In this document: positions 39,406-47,155 of the stretch, piece after piece
Layout: the number at the start of each line of letters is the position of its first letter
How positions within the stretch are numbered: position 1 is the stretch's first letter
Source of the DNA: Hamadaea flava
GTDB lineage: Bacteria > Actinomycetota > Actinomycetes > Mycobacteriales > Micromonosporaceae
Assembly (NCBI RefSeq): GCF_024172085.1
Contig: NZ_JAMZDZ010000001.1
Coordinates: 1,426,001 to 1,490,000, forward strand
Direction of reading: 5' to 3'
DNA: 64,000 bases
Program-made: the position numbers and the translations under genes
The notes under the pieces: generated by a model
Seen by the model: only the letters and a program-made list of their open reading frames with translations
What the model was told of the DNA's origin: nothing
Databases searched by the model: none

Positions 39406-40101
39406 TCAGCTGAGCGCGTTGAAGACCGCCTCGGCCTTGTCGCGCTTGGTGTACAGCTCCCAGGCCGCCTCGGCGAGCTCGTCGGGGTCGAGGATCGGCA
39501 GGCCGCCGGTCGCCTGGGCGCTCATGAACGTGTGGATGTCGCCGCGTTCGATCAGGCCGCCGATGGTCAGCGTGCTGGCGTACACGCCTTGGTCGGCGAG
39601 CGCGGCGTGCAGGGTCACCGCGTAGTTGCGCAGCGCCGCCGAGGAGAGGGCCAGGCTGCCCAGGGCCGGCATCGGCACTACGGAGCTGAGTCCGCCCGCG
39701 AACAGCAGACCGCCGTCGCCGCGCTCGACCATGCCCGGCAGCACCGCGCCGACGAGGTCGACGGCCGCGTAGACCCAGCCCATCGCGTCCCGCACGGAAT
39801 CGCTGCCGGCCTGGGTGAGAGGCGTCGGCCGGTCGAGCCCGGCCGGGCCGTAGTACACGATGTCCGGTGCGCCGAATCGGTTGGTGATGGCGTCGACGGC
39901 GGCGATCAGCTGCGCCCGGTCGCGTACGTCGGCGGTGAAGGCGTCCGCCTCGATGCCCGCCTCGGCGAGCGACTCGAGATATCCGGCGTGCCGGTTCGCC
40001 GTACGCGAGACGAGCGCGACCCGGTGGCCCTCCCGTCCGAAGCGGTGCGCGATGGACATGCCGAGCCCGGGTCCGACGCCGAAGACCGCCAGTGTTCCCA
40101 C
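39406..40101 (-). CDS. SDR-family protein lacking the catalytic Tyr and Lys
   Basis: A 231-residue Rossmann protein with the SDR nucleotide motif GVGPGLG at the N-terminus and ADVRDRAQL for the adenine pocket. The serine of the active site is kept (GGLSSVV), but the YxxxK position reads LALSS, so Tyr is Leu and Lys is Ser. Normal SDR chemistry is therefore unlikely; a sensor, binding protein or altered enzyme is possible. The GTG at 40101 is chosen because AGGAGG lies just upstream. It is divergent from a TetR gene with two matching operators between them. Confidence 0.85.
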   Translation of the reverse strand: MGTLAVFGVGPGLGMSIAHRFGREGHRVALVSRTANRHAGYLESLAEAGIEADAFTADVRDRAQLIAAVDAITNRFGAPDIVYYGPAGLDRPTPLTQAGSDSVRDAMGWVYAAVDLVGAVLPGMVERGDGGLLFAGGLSSVVPMPALGSLALSSAALRNYAVTLHAALADQGVYASTLTIGGLIERGDIHTFMSAQATGGLPILDPDELAEAAWELYTKRDKAEAVFNALS

Positions 40102-40115
40102 GCTTCCTCCTAAAA

Positions 40116-40129
40116 TGAGGTCTCCCTCA
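40116..40129. promoter_or_regulatory. TetR operator O1 (SDR side)
   Basis: TGAGG-TCTC-CCTCA, an inverted repeat with a 4-base spacer, 14 bases upstream of the SDR start. The same architecture recurs at 40155-40168. Confidence 0.75.
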
Positions 40130-40154
40130 GATTGTCTCGACCGTAGCACGAACC

Positions 40155-40168
40155 TGAGGTGGCCCTCA
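40155..40168. promoter_or_regulatory. TetR operator O2 (regulator side)
   Basis: TGAGG-TGGC-CCTCA, flanked by AAC and GTT, 18 bases upstream of the TetR start. The centres of O1 and O2 are 39 bases apart. Together they would repress both divergent genes. Confidence 0.75.
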
Positions 40169-40186
40169 AGTTTGTAGGATGGTGGG

Positions 40187-40828
40187 GTGACCACGGGAAC
40201 GAAGCCGCTCCGGGCGGACGCCGCGCGCAACCGCGACCGGCTCCTCGCCGCCGCGGAACAGGTGTTCGCCGAACGCGGCCTGGACGCGCCGCTGGAGGAG
40301 ATCGCCCGCCGCGCGGGGGTGAGCATCGGCACGCTCTACAACCACTTCCGCACCCGCGACGACCTGTTCGACGCGATCTTCCCGGCGCGGATGGCCGTGC
40401 TGGACGCGGCGGCGGCGAAGGCGGTCGCCGATCCGGACGCCTGGGCGGGATTCGCCGCGTTCACCGAGACGCTGTTCGCGCTGCACGCCGAGGACCGGGG
40501 GCTCAACGACGCGCTGGCGCAACGCGTACCGCTGTCACCGGGGGTCGTCGAGGCCTGCCACCGCTGCTTCCGGCACATCGAGGACCTGGTGGCGCGCGCG
40601 AAGCAGAGCGGGCAGCTCCGCGACGACTTCGAGGTGGCCGACTACGCCGCCCTGATCTGGGCGATGTCGCAGATCATCCGGGAGAGCGCCGGGGTCGCGC
40701 CGCAGGCGTGGCGACGGAGTCTGGCCTTCTTCCTGGACGGGCTGCGATCCGGCGCCGCGCATCCGCTGCCCGTCCCGGCGCTCACCGCGAAGCAGCTCGC
40801 GGCCATCATGGCCGCGCCACCCGACTGA
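40187..40828 (+). CDS. TetR family transcriptional regulator
   Basis: A 213-residue regulator. The helix-turn-helix is APLEEIARRAGVSIGTLYNHF (about 34-54). The C-terminal domain (ending LTAKQLAAIMAAPPD) matches the group of actinobacterial TetR proteins usually divergent from an SDR gene. It starts with GTG at 40187. Twin TGAGG-N4-CCTCA operators lie in the 85-base divergent gap, so autorepression and repression of the SDR gene are likely. Confidence 0.92.
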   Translation: MTTGTKPLRADAARNRDRLLAAAEQVFAERGLDAPLEEIARRAGVSIGTLYNHFRTRDDLFDAIFPARMAVLDAAAAKAVADPDAWAGFAAFTETLFALHAEDRGLNDALAQRVPLSPGVVEACHRCFRHIEDLVARAKQSGQLRDDFEVADYAALIWAMSQIIRESAGVAPQAWRRSLAFFLDGLRSGAAHPLPVPALTAKQLAAIMAAPPD

Positions 40829-40830
40829 CG

Positions 40831-42183
40831 CTATCGAGTCGCTGCGTCCTCGCGTACCAGCTGAAGATGTTCTTGAGGATCCCCGCCCGTGACGAAGGCG
40901 CGGCGCGGGTGCTGGACCGAGGCGAGCGAGACGATGTCGCGGCCGAACAGCGCGGCGGTGAGCCAGATCGCCGCGACGCGGACCTTGCGCTCCCAGCTGG
41001 GCACGGCGAGCACGTGATACCCGCGATGCATGAACCAGGCGAGCAGGCCGGTGATCACGATGCGGTGGTACTGGAAGATGCCGCGGCCCAGCCCCAGCGT
41101 GGCGATCGTGCCCAGGCTGTGGTGCACGTAGGGCTTGGGCGTGCGGCCCCGCAGGCTCGCGACGATGTTCTTGGCCAGCAGCTTGCCCTGCCGGACCGCG
41201 TGCTGGGCGTTCGGCACGGTGACCGCGCCGTGGCCCAGCGCCAGGTCGGGCACGGCCGCGTCGTCGCCCGCGCCCCAGGCGTCCGGCACCGGCTCGGCCT
41301 CCGTGCCCACGCGCAGGTCCGCACGGACCACGAGCAGGCCCCGGTCGTTGATCGGCAGGTCGGTGTGGCTGCGGACCATCGGGTTCGCGCCGTTGCCCGC
41401 GGTCCAGACGATCAGCCCCGAGTCGAACTCCTCGCCGGTCGACAGCACCACATGCCCGCCGGTCGCCGACTGCACCTGGGTGTTCAGATGCACGTGGCCG
41501 CCGCGCCGCTCCAGCGAGCGCACGACCCACTCCCCCGGCCCATCGGTGACCTCGGGCAGAATCCGGCCACGGGCCTCCACCAGGTGGAAGGCCAGCTCAG
41601 TCTGCTTGATCTCCGGGTACGCCTTGAGCAGCGACGTGGCCAGCGAGAGGAGTTCGCCGAACCCTTCGACTCCCGAGAACCCGCCGCCGACGAAGGTGAC
41701 GGTGAGCAGCCGCTGTCGTTGCGGTCCCGGCGGCAGCGCCGACGCGCGGTCGAACGAGGTCAGCAGGCGGTCCCGGATGGCGACCGCCTCCTCGACGTGC
41801 TTCATGCCGATCGCCTGCTCGGCGACCCCGGGGATGGCGAACTTGCGGGTCACCGCGCCGGCGGTGACCACGATGACGTCGTACGCGAGCGGGAACGGCT
41901 CGCCGTCGACCGGCTGCACCGTGACGGTCCGCTCCGCGTGGTCGATCCGGTTCACCGAACCGGCGATCAGCCGCGTCCGGCGCAGGTGGCGCCGCAGCGA
42001 CACGGCGGCGTGCCGGGCCTCGACCGAGCCGGCCAGCACCTCGGGCAGGAACGGCTGGTAGGTCATGTACGGCCGGGGGTCGACGACGATGATCCGGGCC
42101 TCGTCACGCCGGAGCTTCTTCTCCAGTTTCCAGGCGGTGTAGAAGCCGGCGTATCCGCCGCCGACCACCAGAATCGTTCGCAT
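40831..42183 (-). CDS. ndh: Type II NADH dehydrogenase (NDH-2)
   Basis: A 450-residue FAD enzyme that oxidises NADH and reduces menaquinone at the inner face of the membrane without pumping protons. FAD motif: VVGGGYAGFYTAWKL. NAD motif: VTFVGGGFSGVEGFGEL. The quinone-site pattern of NDH-2 is AQHAVRQGKLLAKNI, and the family's central segment is IVWTAGNGANPMV. A C-terminal amphipathic region (AWFMHRGYHVLAVPSWERKVRV) fits membrane attachment. The ATG at 42183 has GGAGG. It is close to, but convergent with, the TetR gene. Confidence 0.93.
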   Translation of the reverse strand: MRTILVVGGGYAGFYTAWKLEKKLRRDEARIIVVDPRPYMTYQPFLPEVLAGSVEARHAAVSLRRHLRRTRLIAGSVNRIDHAERTVTVQPVDGEPFPLAYDVIVVTAGAVTRKFAIPGVAEQAIGMKHVEEAVAIRDRLLTSFDRASALPPGPQRQRLLTVTFVGGGFSGVEGFGELLSLATSLLKAYPEIKQTELAFHLVEARGRILPEVTDGPGEWVVRSLERRGGHVHLNTQVQSATGGHVVLSTGEEFDSGLIVWTAGNGANPMVRSHTDLPINDRGLLVVRADLRVGTEAEPVPDAWGAGDDAAVPDLALGHGAVTVPNAQHAVRQGKLLAKNIVASLRGRTPKPYVHHSLGTIATLGLGRGIFQYHRIVITGLLAWFMHRGYHVLAVPSWERKVRVAAIWLTAALFGRDIVSLASVQHPRRAFVTGGDPQEHLQLVREDAATR

Positions 42184-42410
42184 GCGGTCCTCCGAAGTGA
42201 TGCCGTGTCGCGCAGTCACCGCATAGACCGGACAGCCCTCGGTTTCGTGACAGGAACCGGGCCGGTTGTGACGGACACCGCGTTGATCTTCGACGAGCAG
42301 GCCGTGCCCTGCGATGCTGTCACAGACGCCGCCGCCGCGTTGTCTTACCTGGAGGCCGGCGTGAGCCGGCGCCATCGCCGAATCAGGCGCGATCAAGAGG
42401 GGCAGGGTGC

Positions 42411-43022
42411 ATGAGAACCAGTCGGCTGGAAGCCTTCAGCGACGGAGTGCTGGCCATCATCATCACGATCATGGTGCTGGAACTGAAGCCGCCGGCCGGG
42501 CACAGCCTGTCCGACCTCGTCCACACCACCGGCGTGGGCCTGCTGACCTACCTGCTCAGCTTCGTCTACGTCGGCATCTACTGGAACAACCACCACCACA
42601 TGTTCCATCTGGTCCAGCGGGTCACCGGCGGCATCCTGTGGGCGAACCTGGCGCTGCTGTTCTGCCTGTCCCTCTTCCCCTTCACCACAGCGTGGATGGA
42701 CGAGTCGGACTTCGCGCACACCCCCGTCGTGATCTACGGCGTGAACCTGCTGGCCGCGGCGATCGCGTACTTCGTCGTGCAAAATGTGATCATCCGGCAC
42801 CAGGGTGCTCACTCGCCCCTGCGCAAAGCCGTCGGCCGCGACCTCAAAGGCAAGATCTCCCCGATCTTCTACCTCGCCGGGATCTTCAGCGCGGTGCTCA
42901 TCGACCCGCACGGCAAGATCGGCGTCGCGATCGCCCTGGCCTGCTTCGTCGCCGTAGCGATCATGTGGATCATCCCCGATCGCCGCATCGACCGGGTGGT
43001 CCACCAAATCGAGGAACACTGA
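42411..43022 (+). CDS. TMEM175-family (DUF1211) potassium channel-like protein
   Basis: A 203-residue membrane protein with six hydrophobic helices. The family signature RxxxFSD is at the very N-terminus (MRTSRLEAFSDGVLAIIITIM), lining the pore in known bacterial TMEM175 channels. A second helix pair has the expected FVYVGIYWNNHHHMFH. Bacterial members form tetrameric K+ leak channels in the cytoplasmic membrane. It stands alone. Confidence 0.92.
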   Translation: MRTSRLEAFSDGVLAIIITIMVLELKPPAGHSLSDLVHTTGVGLLTYLLSFVYVGIYWNNHHHMFHLVQRVTGGILWANLALLFCLSLFPFTTAWMDESDFAHTPVVIYGVNLLAAAIAYFVVQNVIIRHQGAHSPLRKAVGRDLKGKISPIFYLAGIFSAVLIDPHGKIGVAIALACFVAVAIMWIIPDRRIDRVVHQIEEH

Positions 43023-43073
43023 GTTCGCGGAACCTCCCAGTCCGTATCAACGCCGAGTTCTAGGGTCGGAACC

Positions 43074-43406
43074 ATGAACAAGCTCTCACTGCTGGCCACC
43101 GGACGCGAGCAGCTGGACCGCGCCCAGCGATCCGGGGCCGGCCGGTCCGCCGCCACGGTGTACGGCGGCCACGAGCACGTCCTACGCCAGACGGTCATCG
43201 CCATCGCGGCCGGAGCCGAACTCGCCGAGCACGCCAACCCCGGCGAGGCGACCGTCTTCGTCATCGACGGACGCGTACGCCTGACCGGCGCGGCCGCCTC
43301 CTGGGAGGGGCTGGCCGGGGATCTGCTGATCGTGCCGGACGAGCCGCATTCGCTGAGCGCGCTGGAGGACGCCGTCGTCCTGCTGACCGTGGCGAAACTC
43401 GGCTGA
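43074..43406 (+). CDS. Cupin-domain protein
   Basis: A 110-residue cupin. The first motif is degenerate (EHANPGEATVFVIDGRVRL) and the second is GDLLIVPDEPHSL, leaving two or three possible metal ligands. Small cupins of this type are annotated as LuxR- or AraC-associated sensors or as unknown. It follows the TMEM175 gene after 51 bases and could be cotranscribed with it. Confidence 0.8.
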   Translation: MNKLSLLATGREQLDRAQRSGAGRSAATVYGGHEHVLRQTVIAIAAGAELAEHANPGEATVFVIDGRVRLTGAAASWEGLAGDLLIVPDEPHSLSALEDAVVLLTVAKLG

Positions 43407-43413
43407 GGCGGAC

Positions 43414-43989
43414 TCAGTGGACGCGTACGCCCTGCTGCCGTTCGACTTCCAGGTCGAGGCGTACGCGTAACTCCGGCCGGTCGAGGGCTTGCCGGGCGTG
43501 CGCCACGGCATCTCGCTCGACGCGGTCGCGGATCGCGGCGAGGTCAGCATCGAGGTCGGTGCCCACCCGGAGAGTCAGCACCGGATCGTCCGCTTCGCCG
43601 ACCAGCCGAGCGCGGACCGACCGCACTCCGCGATAGGTCTCCACTTCGGCGCGGACGGCGTCGCTGACGGCGGGCGCGGCCAGCGTCACCCGGTCGCGGC
43701 TGCCCTCGGTTCGCAGCCGCAGGCTCCGGAGCCGATCGGTGCCGAACAGGATGGCGATGAGCCAGCGCACCGCCAGCGCGAGGACGACGAGGGCGAGCAC
43801 CCCCACCACCGGCCAGAACCAGCGCCCGTTGTCACCGGCGAAGGTCCAGACCCGGTTGGCGGTCAGCAGGCGCCCGGCTCGGGCGTCGCCGAAGCCGCCG
43901 AAGGCGGTCAACGCCACGATCACACCCCCGGCGAGCAGCAGGAAGCCGATGATCGTCAGGATGACGCGGTTCGTGCGATCGGCGTGCAT
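43414..43989 (-). CDS. amaP: AmaP-like alkaline-shock-associated membrane protein
   Basis: A 191-residue protein with two N-terminal membrane helices (VILTIIGFLLLAGGVIVALTAF and FWPVVGVLALVVLALAVRWLIAIL) and a C-terminal cytoplasmic alpha/beta domain resembling the Asp23 fold. This is the architecture of AmaP, which anchors Asp23 to the membrane. It is the last of six overlapping or adjacent genes. Its ATG shares one base with the upstream stop (TGATG). Confidence 0.82.
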   Translation of the reverse strand: MHADRTNRVILTIIGFLLLAGGVIVALTAFGGFGDARAGRLLTANRVWTFAGDNGRWFWPVVGVLALVVLALAVRWLIAILFGTDRLRSLRLRTEGSRDRVTLAAPAVSDAVRAEVETYRGVRSVRARLVGEADDPVLTLRVGTDLDADLAAIRDRVERDAVAHARQALDRPELRVRLDLEVERQQGVRVH

Positions 43990-44522
43990 CACGTCCTCCG
44001 ATCGACGGTGACGGACAGGCGTGGGCGGCGGGTCAGCCGGAGCCGGTCGAGATGCGTACCCGCCGTTTCGGCCACTTCATCCCGGAGCCCGGCCTGCTCC
44101 GGACCGGCGTCGCGGGCGGTGGCGAGCACCCGGATCTGATTCCGGCCGACCTTGACCCGGCCGGGCGTCACGCCTTCGACCTCCCCGGTCGCCGCCGTCA
44201 GATCCTGCGCCACGCCTCGGCGCGTCACGGCCGCATCCATATTGGAATCGGCGCTCTCGACGGGTAGGCGGCGTACGCGCGACGGCCACAGCTCGAACAC
44301 CAGGAGCCCGAGTCCGACCACGGCGAGCAGCAGCCCGGCCGCCTTCAGCGCGGTGTCGTCCCAGCGCGTACGCCGGGCCCAGTCCAGCGCGCCGGACCAG
44401 TCGACCAGCACCGGCGACGCCCCGGCCGCGGCGGCGACGACCTCGACGAGGACCACCACGGAAGCGGCGATCAGCGCCAGGGCGATGACGACCCCGAGCA
44501 ACCGGTTGACGACCTTCCTCAT
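43989..44522 (-). CDS. DUF6286-type membrane protein
   Basis: A 177-residue protein with two membrane helices (VVIALALIAASVVVLVEVVAAAAG and AAGLLLAVVGLGLLVFELW) and a C-terminal soluble region. It matches the DUF6286 proteins that accompany Asp23 operons in actinobacteria. It is separated from the Asp23 gene upstream by 14 bases and coupled to the AmaP-like gene downstream. Confidence 0.82.
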   Translation of the reverse strand: MRKVVNRLLGVVIALALIAASVVVLVEVVAAAAGASPVLVDWSGALDWARRTRWDDTALKAAGLLLAVVGLGLLVFELWPSRVRRLPVESADSNMDAAVTRRGVAQDLTAATGEVEGVTPGRVKVGRNQIRVLATARDAGPEQAGLRDEVAETAGTHLDRLRLTRRPRLSVTVDRRT

Positions 44523-44536
44523 CGCGATCCCTCCAC

Positions 44537-44944
44537 CTAGGAAACTCTCGCGTGCGGCGCGGCCGTGATCAGGTCGGACACCTCGATCCGGATCTCGCCG
44601 ACCTCCAGCCCGGTCAGTTCGCGTACGCGTGTGCGCAGGTGCTGCCGCAGGTCGGCGGTCACCTGACCGACCGACGCGGGCCAGCGGACGCTGGCCGTGA
44701 CGTCGAGGTACGCCTGGCCGCCGTCGACGCGGGCCGACACGGCCGGTCGCCGGTGCAGCTCCGCCCGGCCGCCGATGTCGGGCACCTCGGTCGCCAGGTA
44801 CGCCGCGAGCTTCGCCACGACGTTCTCCTTGATCTGGATGACTCCGAGTTCCCGGCGATCCCGGCGATCCCGGGTCGGCGCCTGGCCCTGGACGGCATCG
44901 AGATCCCGGGTCGGCAGATCCGCGGTGTCGGCCTCGGCGGTCAC
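44537..44944 (-). CDS. Asp23/Gls24 family protein (second copy)
   Basis: A 135-residue protein with an acidic N-terminal tail and an Asp23 domain (GVIQIKENVVAKLAAYLATEVPDIGG, TADLRQHLRTRVRELTGLEVGEIRIEVSDL). It starts at a GTG overlapping the DUF2273 stop. Asp23 proteins are abundant envelope-stress proteins in Gram-positive bacteria, held at the membrane by AmaP. Confidence 0.85.
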   Translation of the reverse strand: MTAEADTADLPTRDLDAVQGQAPTRDRRDRRELGVIQIKENVVAKLAAYLATEVPDIGGRAELHRRPAVSARVDGGQAYLDVTASVRWPASVGQVTADLRQHLRTRVRELTGLEVGEIRIEVSDLITAAPHARVS

Positions 44945-45141
44945 CGCGTGCTCCGCCGCTGCTGTCCGATGCTGCTCAACGCGCTGAGATCCAGCTCGCG
45001 GCCGAGCACCTTGGCGACGGCCCAGCCGATCAGCGCGAACAATCCCACGATCAGCATCTGGCCGAAGCCGACCAGGACGACGACCAGGCCCAGGATCAGG
45101 CCGACGGCCGTGCCGAAAATCGTTCTCGTCATCGGGTTCAT
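44941..45141 (-). CDS. DUF2273-type small membrane protein
   Basis: A 66-residue protein with two adjoining membrane helices (FGTAVGLILGLVVVLVGFG and MLIVGLFALIGWAVAKVLG). It is the usual small hydrophobic member of Asp23 operons (DUF2273). It overlaps both neighbours by four bases. Confidence 0.82.
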   Translation of the reverse strand: MNPMTRTIFGTAVGLILGLVVVLVGFGQMLIVGLFALIGWAVAKVLGRELDLSALSSIGQQRRSTR

Positions 45142-45521
45142 CGCGTGCCCCTCCCCTTCCGTCCCCCAGCCGAGCCGCCTTCTGGTCCGCTCGGTTCGCT
45201 GTCTGATTCGCTGGGCTCGCCGACGAGGTCGGCTACCAGGACGTCTACCGGCCGTCCGCCCGCCAGGGGCGCGACGGCGGTGCGTACCGCCGCCGCGATC
45301 TCCGGGATCGGCCGGCCCCAGCGCACTTGGATCTGCACCGACACCGCCGACTCGGCGACGCGTACGCCCACCACGCGGCGACCCGGCAGATACGTGGCCA
45401 GTTCGGCCGGCGATCCGGCGTACAGGTCTTCGACGCCCGGGCAGCGGCGTACCGCCTCCGCGATCGCGTCGACGTCCACGTCGTCGGTCAGGTCGCCCGG
45501 AGCCACGGCCGGTGCGGTCAT
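45138..45521 (-). CDS. Asp23-operon hypothetical protein
   Basis: A 127-residue soluble protein whose centre (VRRCPGVEDLYAGSPAELATYLPGRRVVGVRV) and beta-alpha pattern look like a diverged Asp23 domain. The C-terminal tail is disordered (Ser/Glu/Gly). Coupled to both flanking genes. The ATG at 45521 is preferred over the GTG one codon earlier because it overlaps the previous stop. Confidence 0.75.
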   Translation of the reverse strand: MTAPAVAPGDLTDDVDVDAIAEAVRRCPGVEDLYAGSPAELATYLPGRRVVGVRVAESAVSVQIQVRWGRPIPEIAAAVRTAVAPLAGGRPVDVLVADLVGEPSESDSEPSGPEGGSAGGRKGRGTR

Positions 45522-45985
45522 CACGACACCCGGGCGGGCGTGCTCTGCTCGTCGTCGGGCAGGTGGACGTCGTCGACGTTCACGTTGACCTCGACGACCT
45601 CCAGCCCGGTCATCCGCTCGACCGACTGCTTCACGTTGCGCTGGACGCTGTGCCCGAGTTCGGCGATGCTCGCCCCGTAGTCGACCACGATGTCGAGGTC
45701 GACCGCCGCCTGCGTCTCGCCGACCTCCACGCCGACGCCCTGGGAGACGTTGGGCCCGGAGCTGCCGGGGATACGTTCCCTTATGGCGGCGAACGCCCGG
45801 GTCGAGCCGGTGCCCATCGAGTAGACCCCGGCGACCTCCCGGCAGGCCATACCGGCGATCTTCTGGACTACCCCTTGCGCCACGTGGATCTTGCCTTCTT
45901 GGGTGGTGAGGCGGTCGCTGCCGGCCGTCGGCTGCGTGCCGGTCTCCGACGGGCGGGTCGACGGCCGTTCGGTGGTCTGAGTCAT
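45521..45985 (-). CDS. Asp23/Gls24 family envelope stress protein
   Basis: A 154-residue protein with a Thr/Ser-rich N-terminal tail and a full Asp23 domain (GKIHVAQGVVQKIAGMACREVAGVYSMG, VGETQAAVDLDIVVDYGASIAELG, VKQSVERMTGLEVVEVNVNVDDV). It is the first gene of the operon that continues through DUF2273, a second Asp23, DUF6286 and AmaP. The operon product is thought to form a membrane-associated scaffold. The upstream 150 bases hold no clear promoter that I can assign. Confidence 0.92.
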   Translation of the reverse strand: MTQTTERPSTRPSETGTQPTAGSDRLTTQEGKIHVAQGVVQKIAGMACREVAGVYSMGTGSTRAFAAIRERIPGSSGPNVSQGVGVEVGETQAAVDLDIVVDYGASIAELGHSVQRNVKQSVERMTGLEVVEVNVNVDDVHLPDDEQSTPARVS

Positions 45986-46135
45986 CGCTCGCGCTCCTTC
46001 ACTCCAGGTGACGGCATGACTACATGTCGTTTACCTGGAACTCGGCAGCCAAACCTCCTCGCCACCGCCACCCGGGCCGCCTGGAGTCGACAAGTACCCG
46101 TCTAGGAGCCGTTGTCTCGTTTGAACCATTTATGA

Positions 46136-47155
46136 TCACCCGGGTTTCCGGGCCACCACCAGTTCCCAGGCCGACGGCAGCACCTCGACATGATCGAACC
46201 CGGTCTTCTCCAGCAGCTCGGTATAGAACGACACGTCACGGAGCCGGCTGACGCAGCTGTCCACCCCGATCAGGAAGTACGACCAGAAGAACTGCATCGC
46301 CAGCCGGTCGGGCGTCCGGAACTCCTCGCAGATCACCAGTCGGCCGCCCAGCTCCAACGCCGCGTACGCCGATTCGACGAGTCGCCGGGCGACGTCGGCG
46401 GGCCAGTCGTGCAGGACGCGGACGAACGCCATCGTGTCGTACCCGCCGGGCAGCGGCTCGGCGAAGAAGTCCCCCGCGACGAAGCCCAGCCGGGCCGGAT
46501 CGGCACAGCGCGTACGCGTCTGCTCGACGAGCGGGCCGACGGCGGCCAGGTTGTAGACGTCGGCGTGAACGTGGGGCGCGTCGGCGACGACGCTCGCGGC
46601 CAGCGTCCCCGCGCCGCCGCCCACGTCGAGGAACCGGCGGCGGCCGTCCCACAGGCGGTCGGCGTACCGGTGGAATACCTCCAGCACCGGGCCCAGCCCG
46701 AGCGACATGCTGCTCTCGAACGACGCCGTCTGCTCGTCGGTCTGGGGCGGCCAGGCGAAGTCGTCCTCGGTCATGCCGACTTCGCCGCGCAGGCTGTCGG
46801 CCAGCCGCCCATGCAGCACCCGCCACGGATACGTGTCGCGATCCCGTTCGATGGCGTCCGGCCCGAGCGCCGCCACCACCGCGTCCCGCAGCCCCGGCAC
46901 CGCCCGGTACTCGGTGTCGGCTAGGTCGTCGCCGTGATCCTCCCGGCGCAGCATGCCCAGACTCTCCAGACAGTCCAGGAACTTGTACAGCCGCAACGGT
47001 TTGAGCCCGTGCCGCTCGGCGAGGTCGGCCAGGCGTACCGGGCCGGGTTCCAGCTCGTCGAGCAGGCCCAGCTCCAGCGCCGTCTCCAGGACGTCAACCG
47101 CCTTGGCCCCGTTGAAGAGCAGGCTCATCAGCGCTCGGGGGGACATCTCCGTCAT
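46136..47155 (-). CDS. SAM-dependent O-/C-methyltransferase (Methyltransf_2 type)
   Basis: A 339-residue methyltransferase with an N-terminal winged-helix dimerisation domain (KAVDVLETALELGLLDELEPG...LKPLRLYKFLDCLESLGML) and a C-terminal Rossmann domain. The SAM motif is RRFLDVGGGAGTLAASVV, and the catalytic region is MAFVRVLHDWPADVARRLVESAYAAL. This fold methylates small aromatic or antibiotic substrates. It is the last gene of the kynurenine-type operon (ATGA overlap), so a tryptophan-derived aromatic such as a hydroxykynurenine or hydroxyanthranilate is the likely substrate. Confidence 0.9.
   Translation of the reverse strand: MTEMSPRALMSLLFNGAKAVDVLETALELGLLDELEPGPVRLADLAERHGLKPLRLYKFLDCLESLGMLRREDHGDDLADTEYRAVPGLRDAVVAALGPDAIERDRDTYPWRVLHGRLADSLRGEVGMTEDDFAWPPQTDEQTASFESSMSLGLGPVLEVFHRYADRLWDGRRRFLDVGGGAGTLAASVVADAPHVHADVYNLAAVGPLVEQTRTRCADPARLGFVAGDFFAEPLPGGYDTMAFVRVLHDWPADVARRLVESAYAALELGGRLVICEEFRTPDRLAMQFFWSYFLIGVDSCVSRLRDVSFYTELLEKTGFDHVEVLPSAWELVVARKPG

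Noticed and set aside
45986-46135. SigB-type promoter (GTTT...GGGTA) for the Asp23 operon
   Set aside because: A GGGTAC word exists on the minus strand, but no GTTT-like box occurs at 14-16 bases, so the match is not supported.
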